This document shows positions 1 through 7,380 of a stretch of DNA of 9,364 bases, piece by piece. The DNA is from Aliarcobacter butzleri (GTDB lineage Bacteria > Campylobacterota > Campylobacteria > Campylobacterales > Arcobacteraceae), in contig JAAYJJ010000128.1 in NCBI GenBank assembly GCA_012522985.1, positions 1-9,364 of the forward strand, in the 5' to 3' direction. The notes beneath the pieces were generated by a model. That model did not search any database. It was given only the letters and a program-made list of their open reading frames with translations, and was not told where the DNA came from. The position numbers were made by a program, and so were the translations under genes. Every line of letters begins with the position of its first letter. Within the stretch, counting starts at the first letter, position 1.

Positions 1-868
1 TATAAATACTTCCAGTTATCTCATACTTTAAAATAGTAGCTAGTGTTATAGCTGCTAGTGGAAATGTATATGCCCACCAAGTAAGTGAAAATGGTAGTTT
101 TATAAACTCTTTTATCATAAATGCTAACAATATAGTAAAAAACAGTCCCACATCATAGATAAAATAGCTAAAAAGATCCAAACTAGGCTCTCCATTTAGT
201 ACTGTAAGGATTTTGGTATATGCCAAAAATCCAACTCCAGCAGGAGCTATAAAAATAAAAAGTGTTGGTAAAAACTTCTTAGGTAATTGATGATGAAACA
301 TAATCCTATTTAAAATAATAGTAAACAAAACTACCCAAAAGAAAATCCCAATAGAAAAGAAAAACATTGAAACCTCTAGTCCAATATACTCCACTCCCAT
401 AATAGGAACTATCACATTACCAACTATTGGTATAAACCAAGCTGGGTTTGAATGCTCTATTAACATATTATTTACTATCCAAAATCTTATTACATAAAGT
501 GTAAAAAATAGATGTAATATCATACCTGCATACCATACAATATAAGATATACCCTCATGAATAGGTGACAAAGCTATAGCCATCAAAAGCATACATATAG
601 AATAAGCAGGAAAAAAATTTAACCTTATTGGATGGTTAAATTCAGCTATTACCTCTTCTTTATATTTTAAAAACTTTAAAAAATAAACAAAACTAAACAA
701 CAAAAACATTCCTATCCCCAAAACAACACCTATTGTAGCTATAAAATGTGGATAACCATATACATGTGATGCCCTTTGTAACACTATAGTAAGCCCCAAT
801 ACCCCCATGATTGATGCAAAAAGAGGTATAGGAAAATACTTCAATCTTGAACTTTCTTCTTGTTCCAT
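1..868 (-). CDS. SLAC1/TehA-family (TDT) anion or C4-dicarboxylate transporter, 3' end cut by window edge
   Basis: Integral inner-membrane transporter of the TDT superfamily, which includes TehA (tellurite resistance), plant SLAC1 anion channels and yeast Mae1. I read 289 codons from an ATG at 868-866 leftward with no stop before the window edge. Family members are usually about 310-330 residues, so probably only the last few tens are missing. Nearly the whole protein is hydrophobic helix, about nine segments. Diagnostic blocks are FNHPIRLNFFPAYSI (77-91), NPAWFIPIVGN (141-151), PTLFIFIAPAGVGFLAY (201-217) and WWAYTFPLAA (264-273). The start is supported by AGGAG (complement of 874-878), five bases upstream. 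It is divergent from ccoG, with 130 bases between. The substrate cannot be read from sequence: an anion such as chloride or nitrate, or a C4-dicarboxylate, are all possible. Family call strong, function open. Confidence 0.87.
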   Translation of the reverse strand, partial: MEQEESSRLKYFPIPLFASIMGVLGLTIVLQRASHVYGYPHFIATIGVVLGIGMFLLFSFVYFLKFLKYKEEVIAEFNHPIRLNFFPAYSICMLLMAIALSPIHEGISYIVWYAGMILHLFFTLYVIRFWIVNNMLIEHSNPAWFIPIVGNVIVPIMGVEYIGLEVSMFFFSIGIFFWVVLFTIILNRIMFHHQLPKKFLPTLFIFIAPAGVGFLAYTKILTVLNGEPSLDLFSYFIYDVGLFFTILLAFMIKEFIKLPFSLTWWAYTFPLAAITLATILKYEITGSIY

Positions 869-893
869 TTGAACTCCTAAATATATTTTCCTT

Positions 894-899
894 ATTATA
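894..899 (-). promoter_or_regulatory. Probable -10 box for the TDT transporter gene
   Basis: The minus strand reads TATAAT here, an exact sigma-70 -10 consensus, 25 bases upstream of the ATG at 868. It would give a leader of about 20 bases with AGGAG in it. I see no convincing -35 hexamer, only AT-rich sequence, as is usual in Campylobacterota. In such AT-rich DNA a chance match is possible. Confidence 0.5.
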
Positions 900-941
900 G
901 TTAAATTAATCTTATAACTATTATAAATTTTTATTAAGTTA

Positions 942-950
942 TGCTACAAT
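942..950 (+). promoter_or_regulatory. Extended -10 promoter for ccoG
   Basis: TGCTACAAT matches the extended -10 form TGnTATAAT with one mismatch. It is preceded by TTATTAAGTTA, which resembles the T-rich TTTAAGT-type element described upstream of sigma-70 -10 boxes in Campylobacter. The predicted transcript start is near 957, leaving a leader of about 42 bases. No TTGATnnnnATCAA FNR-type box is visible nearby, so oxygen control is not shown by the sequence. Confidence 0.55.
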
Positions 951-986
951 TAAGGAAAAGTTAATTATAATTATAAAAGCTTAAAC

Positions 987-996
987 AAAGGAGAGG
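987..996 (+). promoter_or_regulatory. Strong ribosome binding site of ccoG
   Basis: AAAGGAGAGG contains a near-complete anti-Shine-Dalgarno match. AGGAG (989-993) ends five bases before the ATG at 999, which fixes the ccoG start. Confidence 0.75.
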
Positions 997-998
997 TT

Positions 999-2393
999 AT
1001 GTCTAGTAAGACAAGTGATTTTGAGGTGAAATCACCTTATAGAATAAAAAGATACTATATGTATGCTTTAGCTACGATAGTGGCAATAGTTACTCCATTT
1101 ATTACAATAAATGGGAATCATATATTTTTACTATCTTTTGATAAAAAACAACTACATCTATTAGGAACTGCATTTGATATGCAAGAGCTATATATGATGC
1201 CGTTTCTTTTGATGTTGTTATTTTTGGGTATTTTTGCGGCAACTGCAATAGGCGGTAGAGCTTGGTGTGGATGGACATGTCCACAAACTATCTTTAGGGT
1301 TATATATAGAGATTTTTTAGAAGGAAAACTTCTAGGACTTAGAAGAATCAAAAACAAACAAAAAGAGCCTGATTGGTCAAAACCTGAAAACGTTAGCAAA
1401 AGGGTAATTGCTGTAATCATATGGGCAATACTTTCTTTGATAGCTGCTTCAAACTTTTTGTGGTATTTTGTTCCACCTGAAGATTTTTTTGCATATTTGG
1501 CTGATCCAACAGAGCATATGTTCTTAATAGGATTTGTTCTTTCTTTAGCTGCATTTTTAGTATATGATGTAATCATCTTAAAAGAGGATTTTTGTGTATA
1601 TGTATGCCCTTATTCAAGAGTTCAATCTGTTTTATATGATGATAATACTCTTCAAGCAATATATAGCACAAAAAGAGGTGGTAATATCTATGATGAAGGC
1701 AAAAACAAGGTTGTTTTCAAAGCAAAAGATCTAGCTGATCCACTAAACGAATGTACTGCTTGTGAAAGCTGTGTAACTGTATGTCCTACGCATATAGATA
1801 TTAGAAAAGGTATGCAACTAGAGTGTATTAACTGTCTTGAGTGTGTTGATGCTTGTACTACTGTTATGGGTAAACTAGGTAAACCATCTTTAGTTCAATG
1901 GTCAAGTACAAATGAAATAGAAAAAGGCAAAGAGACTAAAGTTTTAAGAAAAAATACTATTATGTATGGTGTAGCTTTAGTTTTGATTATTGGTATGATG
2001 TTTGTTATGGGTGGTGAAAAAGAGTATATGCTACTAAATATCAACAAAACAACTCAACTATATGTTATAGATGAAGAAAAAGAAAAAGTAAGCAATAACT
2101 TTTTATTCTTATTCCAAAACACTGAGCCAAATCCACATACATATAACCTTGAAATTATAGGTGAATATGCAGATAAAATCACAATTGAAAGATTTGAGCC
2201 ATTTGAGCTAAGTCCTAAAAAACTAGCTAAAAAAGTAGTAATTCTTTCTACAAAAGAAAAACTAGTTGATGATGTTACAAAAGATACACCAATAACTGTA
2301 CAAATAAGAGCTTACTCTTCAAGTGAACCTGATAGAGTCTCTGTTATAAGAGAAGCTGTGTTTATCTATCCAAGAGCAGATAAACTCAAATAA
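999..2393 (+). CDS. ccoG: CcoG (RdxA/FixG) cbb3 cytochrome oxidase assembly protein
   Basis: Membrane-bound polyferredoxin needed for assembly of cbb3-type cytochrome c oxidase; family members have been reported to reduce Cu(II) to Cu(I) for delivery to the oxidase. The 464-residue length is normal. Probable membrane helices lie near residues 20-38, 66-85, 136-156, 173-193 and 321-338. Conserved cysteine pairs are C90/C94 (WCGWTCPQT) and C199/C203 (FCVYVCPYSR). Two 4Fe-4S ferredoxin motifs follow: C252-x2-C255-x2-C258-x3-C262-P and C276-x2-C279-x2-C282-x3-C286. A hydrophilic C-terminal domain (about 345-464) matches the Ig-like domain of the family. It stands alone on its strand, with its own extended -10 promoter and a terminator hairpin 30 bases after the stop. 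No ccoNOQP genes are visible here. All cluster cysteines are present, so it looks functional. Confidence 0.95.
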   Translation: MSSKTSDFEVKSPYRIKRYYMYALATIVAIVTPFITINGNHIFLLSFDKKQLHLLGTAFDMQELYMMPFLLMLLFLGIFAATAIGGRAWCGWTCPQTIFRVIYRDFLEGKLLGLRRIKNKQKEPDWSKPENVSKRVIAVIIWAILSLIAASNFLWYFVPPEDFFAYLADPTEHMFLIGFVLSLAAFLVYDVIILKEDFCVYVCPYSRVQSVLYDDNTLQAIYSTKRGGNIYDEGKNKVVFKAKDLADPLNECTACESCVTVCPTHIDIRKGMQLECINCLECVDACTTVMGKLGKPSLVQWSSTNEIEKGKETKVLRKNTIMYGVALVLIIGMMFVMGGEKEYMLLNINKTTQLYVIDEEKEKVSNNFLFLFQNTEPNPHTYNLEIIGEYADKITIERFEPFELSPKKLAKKVVILSTKEKLVDDVTKDTPITVQIRAYSSSEPDRVSVIREAVFIYPRADKLK

Positions 2394-2422
2394 ACAAACT
2401 GGTGGTGATTTATATATCACTA

Positions 2423-2446
2423 GAAGCGGGACTTAAGTCCCGTTTC
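2423..2446. terminator. Probable bidirectional terminator between ccoG and pyrC
   Basis: CGGGACTTAAGTCCCG (2427-2442) is a perfect 16-base palindrome, unusually GC-rich for this window. Outer pairs (2424-2426 with 2443-2445, including one G-U, then G2423-C2446) lengthen the stem to about 10 pairs around a TTAA loop. It lies 30 bases past the ccoG stop and 26 bases past the pyrC stop, so it can end both convergent transcripts. The following tract on the plus strand is T-rich but broken (TTTCCATTTATC), and on the minus strand is weak (TTCTAGTG). A second, weaker hairpin sits just to the left: GTGAT (2405-2409) with ATCAC (2416-2420). Confidence 0.75.
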
Positions 2447-2471
2447 CATTTATCTTATGCTTTTTTAACTC

Positions 2472-3497
2472 TTAGCACTTAATACTAACAATACTCCACT
2501 TAATAGCTTCACCTGCATACATAGGTACTACTTTTTCATGGTTGTACTCATAAAGTTCTGGTACTATAAACTCTTTTTCTTCTAGTTCTACTACTTTTGA
2601 TGATGGTTTAACTCCATAGATATTTATAGCATTATTGCTTACAAACTTTTGTAAATTGTCCAAAGAGTTATATTTATCAAAAAGTTCTACAAGTACTTGC
2701 AAAGCTATAGGAGAGGTAAAAACTCCAGCAGCACAACCACAGCTCTCTTTTGTATGTTTTGGATGAGGAGCTGAGTCACTTCCAAAACAAACTTTTGGAT
2801 GAGCTTTTAGTGCAACACTTAAAAGGGCTTCTTTATCTTCATATCTTTTTGCTATAGGCTTACAAAAAAGATGTGGTTTTAGCATACCACCTGCTACATC
2901 ATCCAAAGTAATCAAAAGATGATGTAAAGTAATAGTTGCATAAAGATTTGGATAAATATCAAGCATATCAACAGCAGCTTTTGTAGTAATATGCTCCATT
3001 ATGATTTTAAGATTTGGGAACTCTTTTGCAATAGCAGCATATATAGGCATAAATTCTGCTTCTCTATCCATAACAAAACCATTTGTCTCACCATGAATTG
3101 CTAAGATTATACCAAGATCACTCATAGCTTGTAGAGTTGGTCTAAGATCTTCTATATCCATAGAGCTAACTCCTGTTTCGCTATTGGTTGTAATACCTGC
3201 TGGATAGAGCTTAACTGCTATAATCTCATCTTTTATACTTTCTAAAAACTCTTTTGTATAGTTTTGGAAAAAAAGTGTCATATATGGCTCAAAACTCTCA
3301 TCATTTGCAGCTTCTTTAATCCTTTGTTTATATGCTAAAAGTGCCTCTTTTGTAGTAATAGGAGGTACTAAGTTTGGCATAACAACTGCTCCACTAAAAC
3401 TTTGGCTACTAAGTGGTGCTACAAGCTTTAACATCTCTTTATCTCTTAGATGAAGATGCATATCTAGTGGTGATTTGATTGTAATTTTTCTACTCAT
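2472..3497 (-). CDS. pyrC: Dihydroorotase, class II (PyrC)
   Basis: Cytoplasmic zinc enzyme that interconverts N-carbamoyl-L-aspartate and L-dihydroorotate in de novo pyrimidine synthesis. At 341 residues it is close to the 348 of E. coli PyrC, and the active site is complete by eye. The HxH metal ligands are H14 and H16 within DMHLHLRD, and R18 and N42 are likely substrate contacts. K96 (AVKLYPAG) should be the carboxylated bridging lysine. H135 (AIHGE) and H169 (MEHIT) are further ligands, and D241 (GSDSAPH) is the catalytic aspartate. The ATG at 3497 lies inside the end of the upstream kinase gene (8-base overlap, AATGAGTAG), with AAGGA (complement of 3506-3510) eight bases before it. It is the last gene of the minus-strand unit and runs into the terminator. 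I saw no separate promoter, but an internal one within the kinase gene cannot be excluded. Confidence 0.96.
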   Translation of the reverse strand: MSRKITIKSPLDMHLHLRDKEMLKLVAPLSSQSFSGAVVMPNLVPPITTKEALLAYKQRIKEAANDESFEPYMTLFFQNYTKEFLESIKDEIIAVKLYPAGITTNSETGVSSMDIEDLRPTLQAMSDLGIILAIHGETNGFVMDREAEFMPIYAAIAKEFPNLKIIMEHITTKAAVDMLDIYPNLYATITLHHLLITLDDVAGGMLKPHLFCKPIAKRYEDKEALLSVALKAHPKVCFGSDSAPHPKHTKESCGCAAGVFTSPIALQVLVELFDKYNSLDNLQKFVSNNAINIYGVKPSSKVVELEEKEFIVPELYEYNHEKVVPMYAGEAIKWSIVSIKC

Positions 3498-5688
3498 TTG
3501 ATTTTTCCTTTGTGTGATTTGTATTTTCTAGTGGTAACTCAATAATAAAATTTGCTCCCTTATATGCTTTGCCCTCATAAATAAACTCTTCATTTTTAAT
3601 ATATATGTTCCCTTTAAAACTTCTTTTTATTATAAGTGTACTCATATATAGTCCAAGCCCTGTTCCCATGGATTGATGTTTTGTGCTAAAGTATGGATCA
3701 AAGATTTTTTCTATTATCTTATTATCTACACCACCGCCATTATCTAATATAGAGATTTGGATTATTGATTCTAGTTTTTTAACGCTAACTCTTACATATT
3801 TTTTATCTATATTTTTAGCTACTAAGATCTCTTTTGCATTTGTAAATATATTTAAAAATACTTGTGATAGTTCAGAAGGAAAGCCATCATACTCTATTTT
3901 TTCAACATTGCTATAATCCATTACTATATTATTATTTACATAACTTGCTTTTATGATATTGTAAGTATTACTTATCACCTCATCTATATAAAAAAGCTCT
4001 CTTTGTTTATCTTTTTTGAAAAAATTTCTAAAATCTTCTATAGTTTTAGATAAAAAATTAGCACTTCTCATAATCTCTTCAGTTGTAAAGTCTATATCAC
4101 TCTCTTCTAAGTTTCCAAAATCTTTTTTAAGCTTCAAAGAGCTTATTGCAACTGTTATCATACTAAGAGGTTGTCTCCATTGATGAGCAATATTTCCTAT
4201 CATTTCACCCAAAATAGCCAAACGAGACTGTTGTTGTATCAAAACATCTTTTTTCTTATTAACTTCTATCTCTTGTTTTAGTTGTCTTGTTATTTCCATT
4301 TCATATGTTATATCACTTAACACAACAATAAATACATTTTTTTCATAATAATTAAATGGCTTTACAAATACTTTATAGTGATGTATTTTAGAATCTATAT
4401 TGATTGCACATTTGTGTTGTTTGTTTTTATTTTCTAAGATATAATCTATCCAATTTTTACCATTTAGTAGTTTATTATAGATATAATCCTCATCATCCAT
4501 TTCTAAAAAATAGTCACAAATGCATCTTTTATATTTATAAAACTCTTCCAATGGCTCTTTTGTTTTGATTATCCTATATGCTGTTTTATTACCTGTTATT
4601 ACACTTTTACCATCACTTAGGACTATAAAATTTTGTTCAGCATCTAAAATCTCTTTATTTAGGTTTTTTTCTTGTGTTATTATCTCTATTTGTTCATTTA
4701 GTTTTTTATTTAACTCATTTGTTTTTTTAAGATTTTGTTTTATAATATTTGCTTTTTCTTGATTTGTTATTAAAAATAGCAAAATCAAAGCAGATATAAA
4801 TACCATTACAATAAAAAGAGTTAAAAGTGACTCAAAACCTACAATATCAGCTTTTTGTATATTATCTAAGTTCTTAAAAAGTACAAAATAACCCAAAACT
4901 GCACCATTTGCACCTATAATATCTCTATATGTTACTATAGTATTTTCATATATTGTATAATCTTTAATTTTCAAAAGATTTTCTATACCTATATTTTCTA
5001 AGAGATTTACACATTTTGGATTATTTTCTAAATTTGCTAGATAATACCCATCTATAAAGGTATTTGTTATACTATTACTTAGCATTTTTTCAAATCTTTT
5101 ATCTACTAATACTATAGAGCTAATACTATCTTTTTCTAATTTTTTAGATATTGAGTTAAAGTGAGATATAAACTCTATTATCCCTATTAACTGATTTTTT
5201 TCAAAAACAGGAACTATACTTTTAAAACTCATAGAAAATATACCAACACTAATATGATTTTGTAGTTGATTTGTTAAAATTGTCTCTTTTATATCATCTC
5301 TTATATTATATAGATTATCCCCTCTTTTTTCACTCCAGCTTCTATATAAACTAGTCCCCTTAGCATCTAGGATATGAATCCATATATTTTTATACTCTGT
5401 TTGAATACCTAAATCTCCTAATAACTCTTTGTGAATATCTGTAGGCTCTGCTTTATTGTGTATAATATCAATAATATTTTGATTTCTTGATAGTGCGATA
5501 GCTAGGGCTAGTGTTGAGTTTTGTTTATCTGATATTAAGTTATTGACTTGATCTTTTAGTGATTGAGCTACTATTGTATATTTTTCATTTTTTATTTTTT
5601 CTATTTGCCCTTGTGCTTCAACAAATACAAAATATAAAGTAATAATACCAACAATAATAGTAGAAAATAGTATATATTTTGTTTTCAT
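3490..5688 (-). CDS. Membrane sensor histidine kinase with Cache-like periplasmic domain and PAS domain
   Basis: Two-component sensor kinase of 732 residues. A first membrane helix (about 4-24) leads into a periplasmic region (25-282) that looks like a Cache sensor, with WIHILDAKGTSLYRSW (103-118) and SFKSIVPVF...GIIEFISHFNSI (154-180) typical of Campylobacterota kinases. A second helix (284-307) is followed by a coiled coil (310-350) and a PAS domain (about 350-462, containing CICDYF at 389-394). The kinase core has phospho-acceptor H502 in HQWRQPL, N617 in the N box, DNGGG (649-653), FDPYFSTK (663-670) and GTGLGL (675-680), all intact. The H box resembles the HPK4-type HExNQPL form. It starts two bases after the stop of the response regulator gene, its likely partner, and its own end overlaps the pyrC start. 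AAAGAG, read from the last codons of the regulator, serves as ribosome binding site. The ligand is unknown. Confidence 0.93.
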   Translation of the reverse strand: MKTKYILFSTIIVGIITLYFVFVEAQGQIEKIKNEKYTIVAQSLKDQVNNLISDKQNSTLALAIALSRNQNIIDIIHNKAEPTDIHKELLGDLGIQTEYKNIWIHILDAKGTSLYRSWSEKRGDNLYNIRDDIKETILTNQLQNHISVGIFSMSFKSIVPVFEKNQLIGIIEFISHFNSISKKLEKDSISSIVLVDKRFEKMLSNSITNTFIDGYYLANLENNPKCVNLLENIGIENLLKIKDYTIYENTIVTYRDIIGANGAVLGYFVLFKNLDNIQKADIVGFESLLTLFIVMVFISALILLFLITNQEKANIIKQNLKKTNELNKKLNEQIEIITQEKNLNKEILDAEQNFIVLSDGKSVITGNKTAYRIIKTKEPLEEFYKYKRCICDYFLEMDDEDYIYNKLLNGKNWIDYILENKNKQHKCAINIDSKIHHYKVFVKPFNYYEKNVFIVVLSDITYEMEITRQLKQEIEVNKKKDVLIQQQSRLAILGEMIGNIAHQWRQPLSMITVAISSLKLKKDFGNLEESDIDFTTEEIMRSANFLSKTIEDFRNFFKKDKQRELFYIDEVISNTYNIIKASYVNNNIVMDYSNVEKIEYDGFPSELSQVFLNIFTNAKEILVAKNIDKKYVRVSVKKLESIIQISILDNGGGVDNKIIEKIFDPYFSTKHQSMGTGLGLYMSTLIIKRSFKGNIYIKNEEFIYEGKAYKGANFIIELPLENTNHTKEKSNE

Positions 5689-5690
5689 AG

Positions 5691-7310
5691 CTACTCTTTC
5701 ATACTGCTTGGCTTACCTAGGTAATATCCTTGAGAATAGTTTACGCCAAATTCAACTACCTTAAAAAACACCTCTTCACTACTTACAAACTCAGCAATAG
5801 TAGTAAGATTTAACTTTTTACAAAAAGAGATTATTGTTTGGGTTATAATCTGTACATTTTTATTTGTATCTATATTTTTTATTAAACTTCCATCTATCTT
5901 TACAAAATCAACATTTAATTCTAGTAAAATATTAAAGTTAGAATACCCAGCTCCAAAATCATCTATTCCAACCGCACATCCATAAAGTTTGATCTTTTGA
6001 ATAAACTCTTTTACTAGATTGAAGTCTGTAATACTTTCTGATTCTAGTATCTCAAAACTTAGCTTATGTGATATCTCTTTATTTTGCTCTAATAAATCCA
6101 ATATAACATCAACTGTCTCTTTACTTGATATATCATCAAAAGAGATATTCATACTTATATTGATATTTTTATTTTTAATATTTTCTATACATTTATTTAT
6201 TACATATTTTGTAATCTCTGGGTAAAGCTTGGCTTTTTTGGCTACTTTTAAAAACTCAATAGGTGGTATTGCTTTACCATCATCATCTATATATCTAATT
6301 AATGCCTCATATTTAACAGTTCTTTGTAGACTATTATCTACAATAGGCTGAAAATATAGCTCAAATCTATCATTAAATACCCCATACTTTATCTTTTTTA
6401 TCCAGCTTAGGTTGTCTTCTATATTTTTTTTGATATTTAAAGACTCATCATAAATCATAATCGACTTTAAGTTAGCTCTTGCATAGTGTAGTACTCTTTG
6501 GGCGTGTTTATATGCTTGAGAGTAGTCACTTTTTGCTATACCTATAGTGATATTTAAATCTATCTTATTATCATCTATATCAATATCCTCTTTTTCTATC
6601 AAAGCTATAAAGTCTTTACACTGAGTATAAAACTGCTCCAACTGATAGTTACTATCTTTTGCTATGATTACAAACTTATCAGCTTCAGCTCTATAGATAT
6701 TGAACTCTTCAAGAGAAAAATACTCTTTGATTTTATTTGCAAAAGCTATCAAAATCTTATCACCCATATCATCACCCAAAAGGTCATTTATAGCTGAAAA
6801 TTGATCTATATTTAAAAGTGCCAAAAGATCATCAGATGTTTCACTTAGATCTTTTTTAAGTTTATTTCTATTTGGTAGTTTTGTTAAATCATCTTTATAT
6901 AGATCTTGTAACTCATGATAAAGTAAAGATTTACTCATCATAGAGATAAGTTTATTCATATCTATTGGTTTTAATACATATTTATCAACACCTAGATCAA
7001 TAGCCTCAAGTAAATACTCAGTATTTGAAAAGGCCGTAGCCACAATAACAGGTACATGCACATTGATCTCTTTGATGGCTCTTGCCATTTCTAAGCCATT
7101 CATTTTTGGCATATTGATATCTGTTATTACTAAATCTATCTCATTTTGATATTTTTTAAAAAGCTCCAATCCCTCCTTGCCATCTTTGGCAATATACTGC
7201 TTTTTTGTAAAACTATTTAAGCTTTTTGCAACAATCTCCCTTAGTAGCTGTTCATCTTCAACATATAGTACAACAATGTTTTTTAATGTATTTATTATAC
7301 TTTTATCCAA
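5691..7310 (-). CDS. Response regulator REC-GGDEF(degenerate)-EAL, probable c-di-GMP phosphodiesterase
   Basis: A 539-residue cytoplasmic regulator. REC (about 11-128) has acidic pair E18/D19, phospho-acceptor D64 (TDINMPKMNG), T92 and K114 (LKP). A GGDEF-type domain follows (about 138-290), beginning DDLTKLPNR, but its signature reads R-A-E-A-D-K-F (207-213): both glycines and the glutamate are lost, so cyclase activity is unlikely. The EAL domain (about 300-539) keeps E335-A-L, N388, E420, D450/D451 in DDFGAGYSN, K471 in VKIDGS, E507 and Q527-G-Y-Y, so c-di-GMP hydrolysis is expected; AEFV in place of the usual AEGV is a small departure. Phosphorylation by the kinase encoded two bases downstream probably tunes this activity; there is no DNA-binding domain. 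The start is TTG at 7310, because REC begins almost at once and the next in-frame ATG (residue 67) would remove the acidic pair and D64. Confidence 0.92.
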   Translation of the reverse strand: MDKSIINTLKNIVVLYVEDEQLLREIVAKSLNSFTKKQYIAKDGKEGLELFKKYQNEIDLVITDINMPKMNGLEMARAIKEINVHVPVIVATAFSNTEYLLEAIDLGVDKYVLKPIDMNKLISMMSKSLLYHELQDLYKDDLTKLPNRNKLKKDLSETSDDLLALLNIDQFSAINDLLGDDMGDKILIAFANKIKEYFSLEEFNIYRAEADKFVIIAKDSNYQLEQFYTQCKDFIALIEKEDIDIDDNKIDLNITIGIAKSDYSQAYKHAQRVLHYARANLKSIMIYDESLNIKKNIEDNLSWIKKIKYGVFNDRFELYFQPIVDNSLQRTVKYEALIRYIDDDGKAIPPIEFLKVAKKAKLYPEITKYVINKCIENIKNKNINISMNISFDDISSKETVDVILDLLEQNKEISHKLSFEILESESITDFNLVKEFIQKIKLYGCAVGIDDFGAGYSNFNILLELNVDFVKIDGSLIKNIDTNKNVQIITQTIISFCKKLNLTTIAEFVSSEEVFFKVVEFGVNYSQGYYLGKPSSMKE

Positions 7311-7316
7311 ATTTTA

Positions 7317-7320
7317 CCTT
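7317..7320 (-). promoter_or_regulatory. Ribosome binding site supporting the TTG start of the response regulator
   Basis: The minus strand reads AAGG here, then six bases, then TTG at 7310. This spacing and the need to keep the whole REC domain decide the non-ATG start. Confidence 0.6.
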
Positions 7321-7327
7321 ATTTCAA

Positions 7328-7336
7328 TGCTATTTT
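7328..7336 (+). promoter_or_regulatory. Possible extended -10 for the asparaginase-like gene and ccoI
   Basis: TGCTATTTT has the TGn extension but only four of six -10 matches. It would start transcription near 7343, leaving a leader of about 38 bases before the ATG at 7381. It lies opposite the stronger minus-strand promoter, within an inverted repeat, so some of the match may come from that symmetry. Weak call. Confidence 0.35.
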
Positions 7337-7343
7337 AGCTATT

Positions 7344-7352
7344 ATTATAGCA
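7344..7352 (-). promoter_or_regulatory. Extended -10 promoter of the regulator-kinase-pyrC operon
   Basis: The minus strand reads TGCTATAAT, an exact extended -10 consensus, with AT-rich sequence upstream. The transcript would start near 7337, giving a leader of about 27 bases before the TTG start at 7310. With gene spacings of 2 bases and an 8-base overlap downstream, this promoter probably drives all three minus-strand genes. Confidence 0.7.
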
Positions 7353-7380
7353 TATTTATATTTAATTAGGATTATTTTTT

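Noticed and set aside
869..998. FNR-type box controlling ccoG
   Set aside because: Looked for TTGATnnnnATCAA and close variants on both strands and found none convincing.
1118..1576. A 152-codon open frame on the minus strand inside ccoG
   Set aside because: It is antisense to a well-conserved gene, shows no recognisable domain and has no convincing promoter or ribosome binding site; a shadow frame.
2405..2420. GTGAT/ATCAC inverted repeat as an attachment site or operator
   Set aside because: Only five base pairs, placed between two convergent gene ends next to a stronger terminator; no integrase or other mobile gene is nearby.
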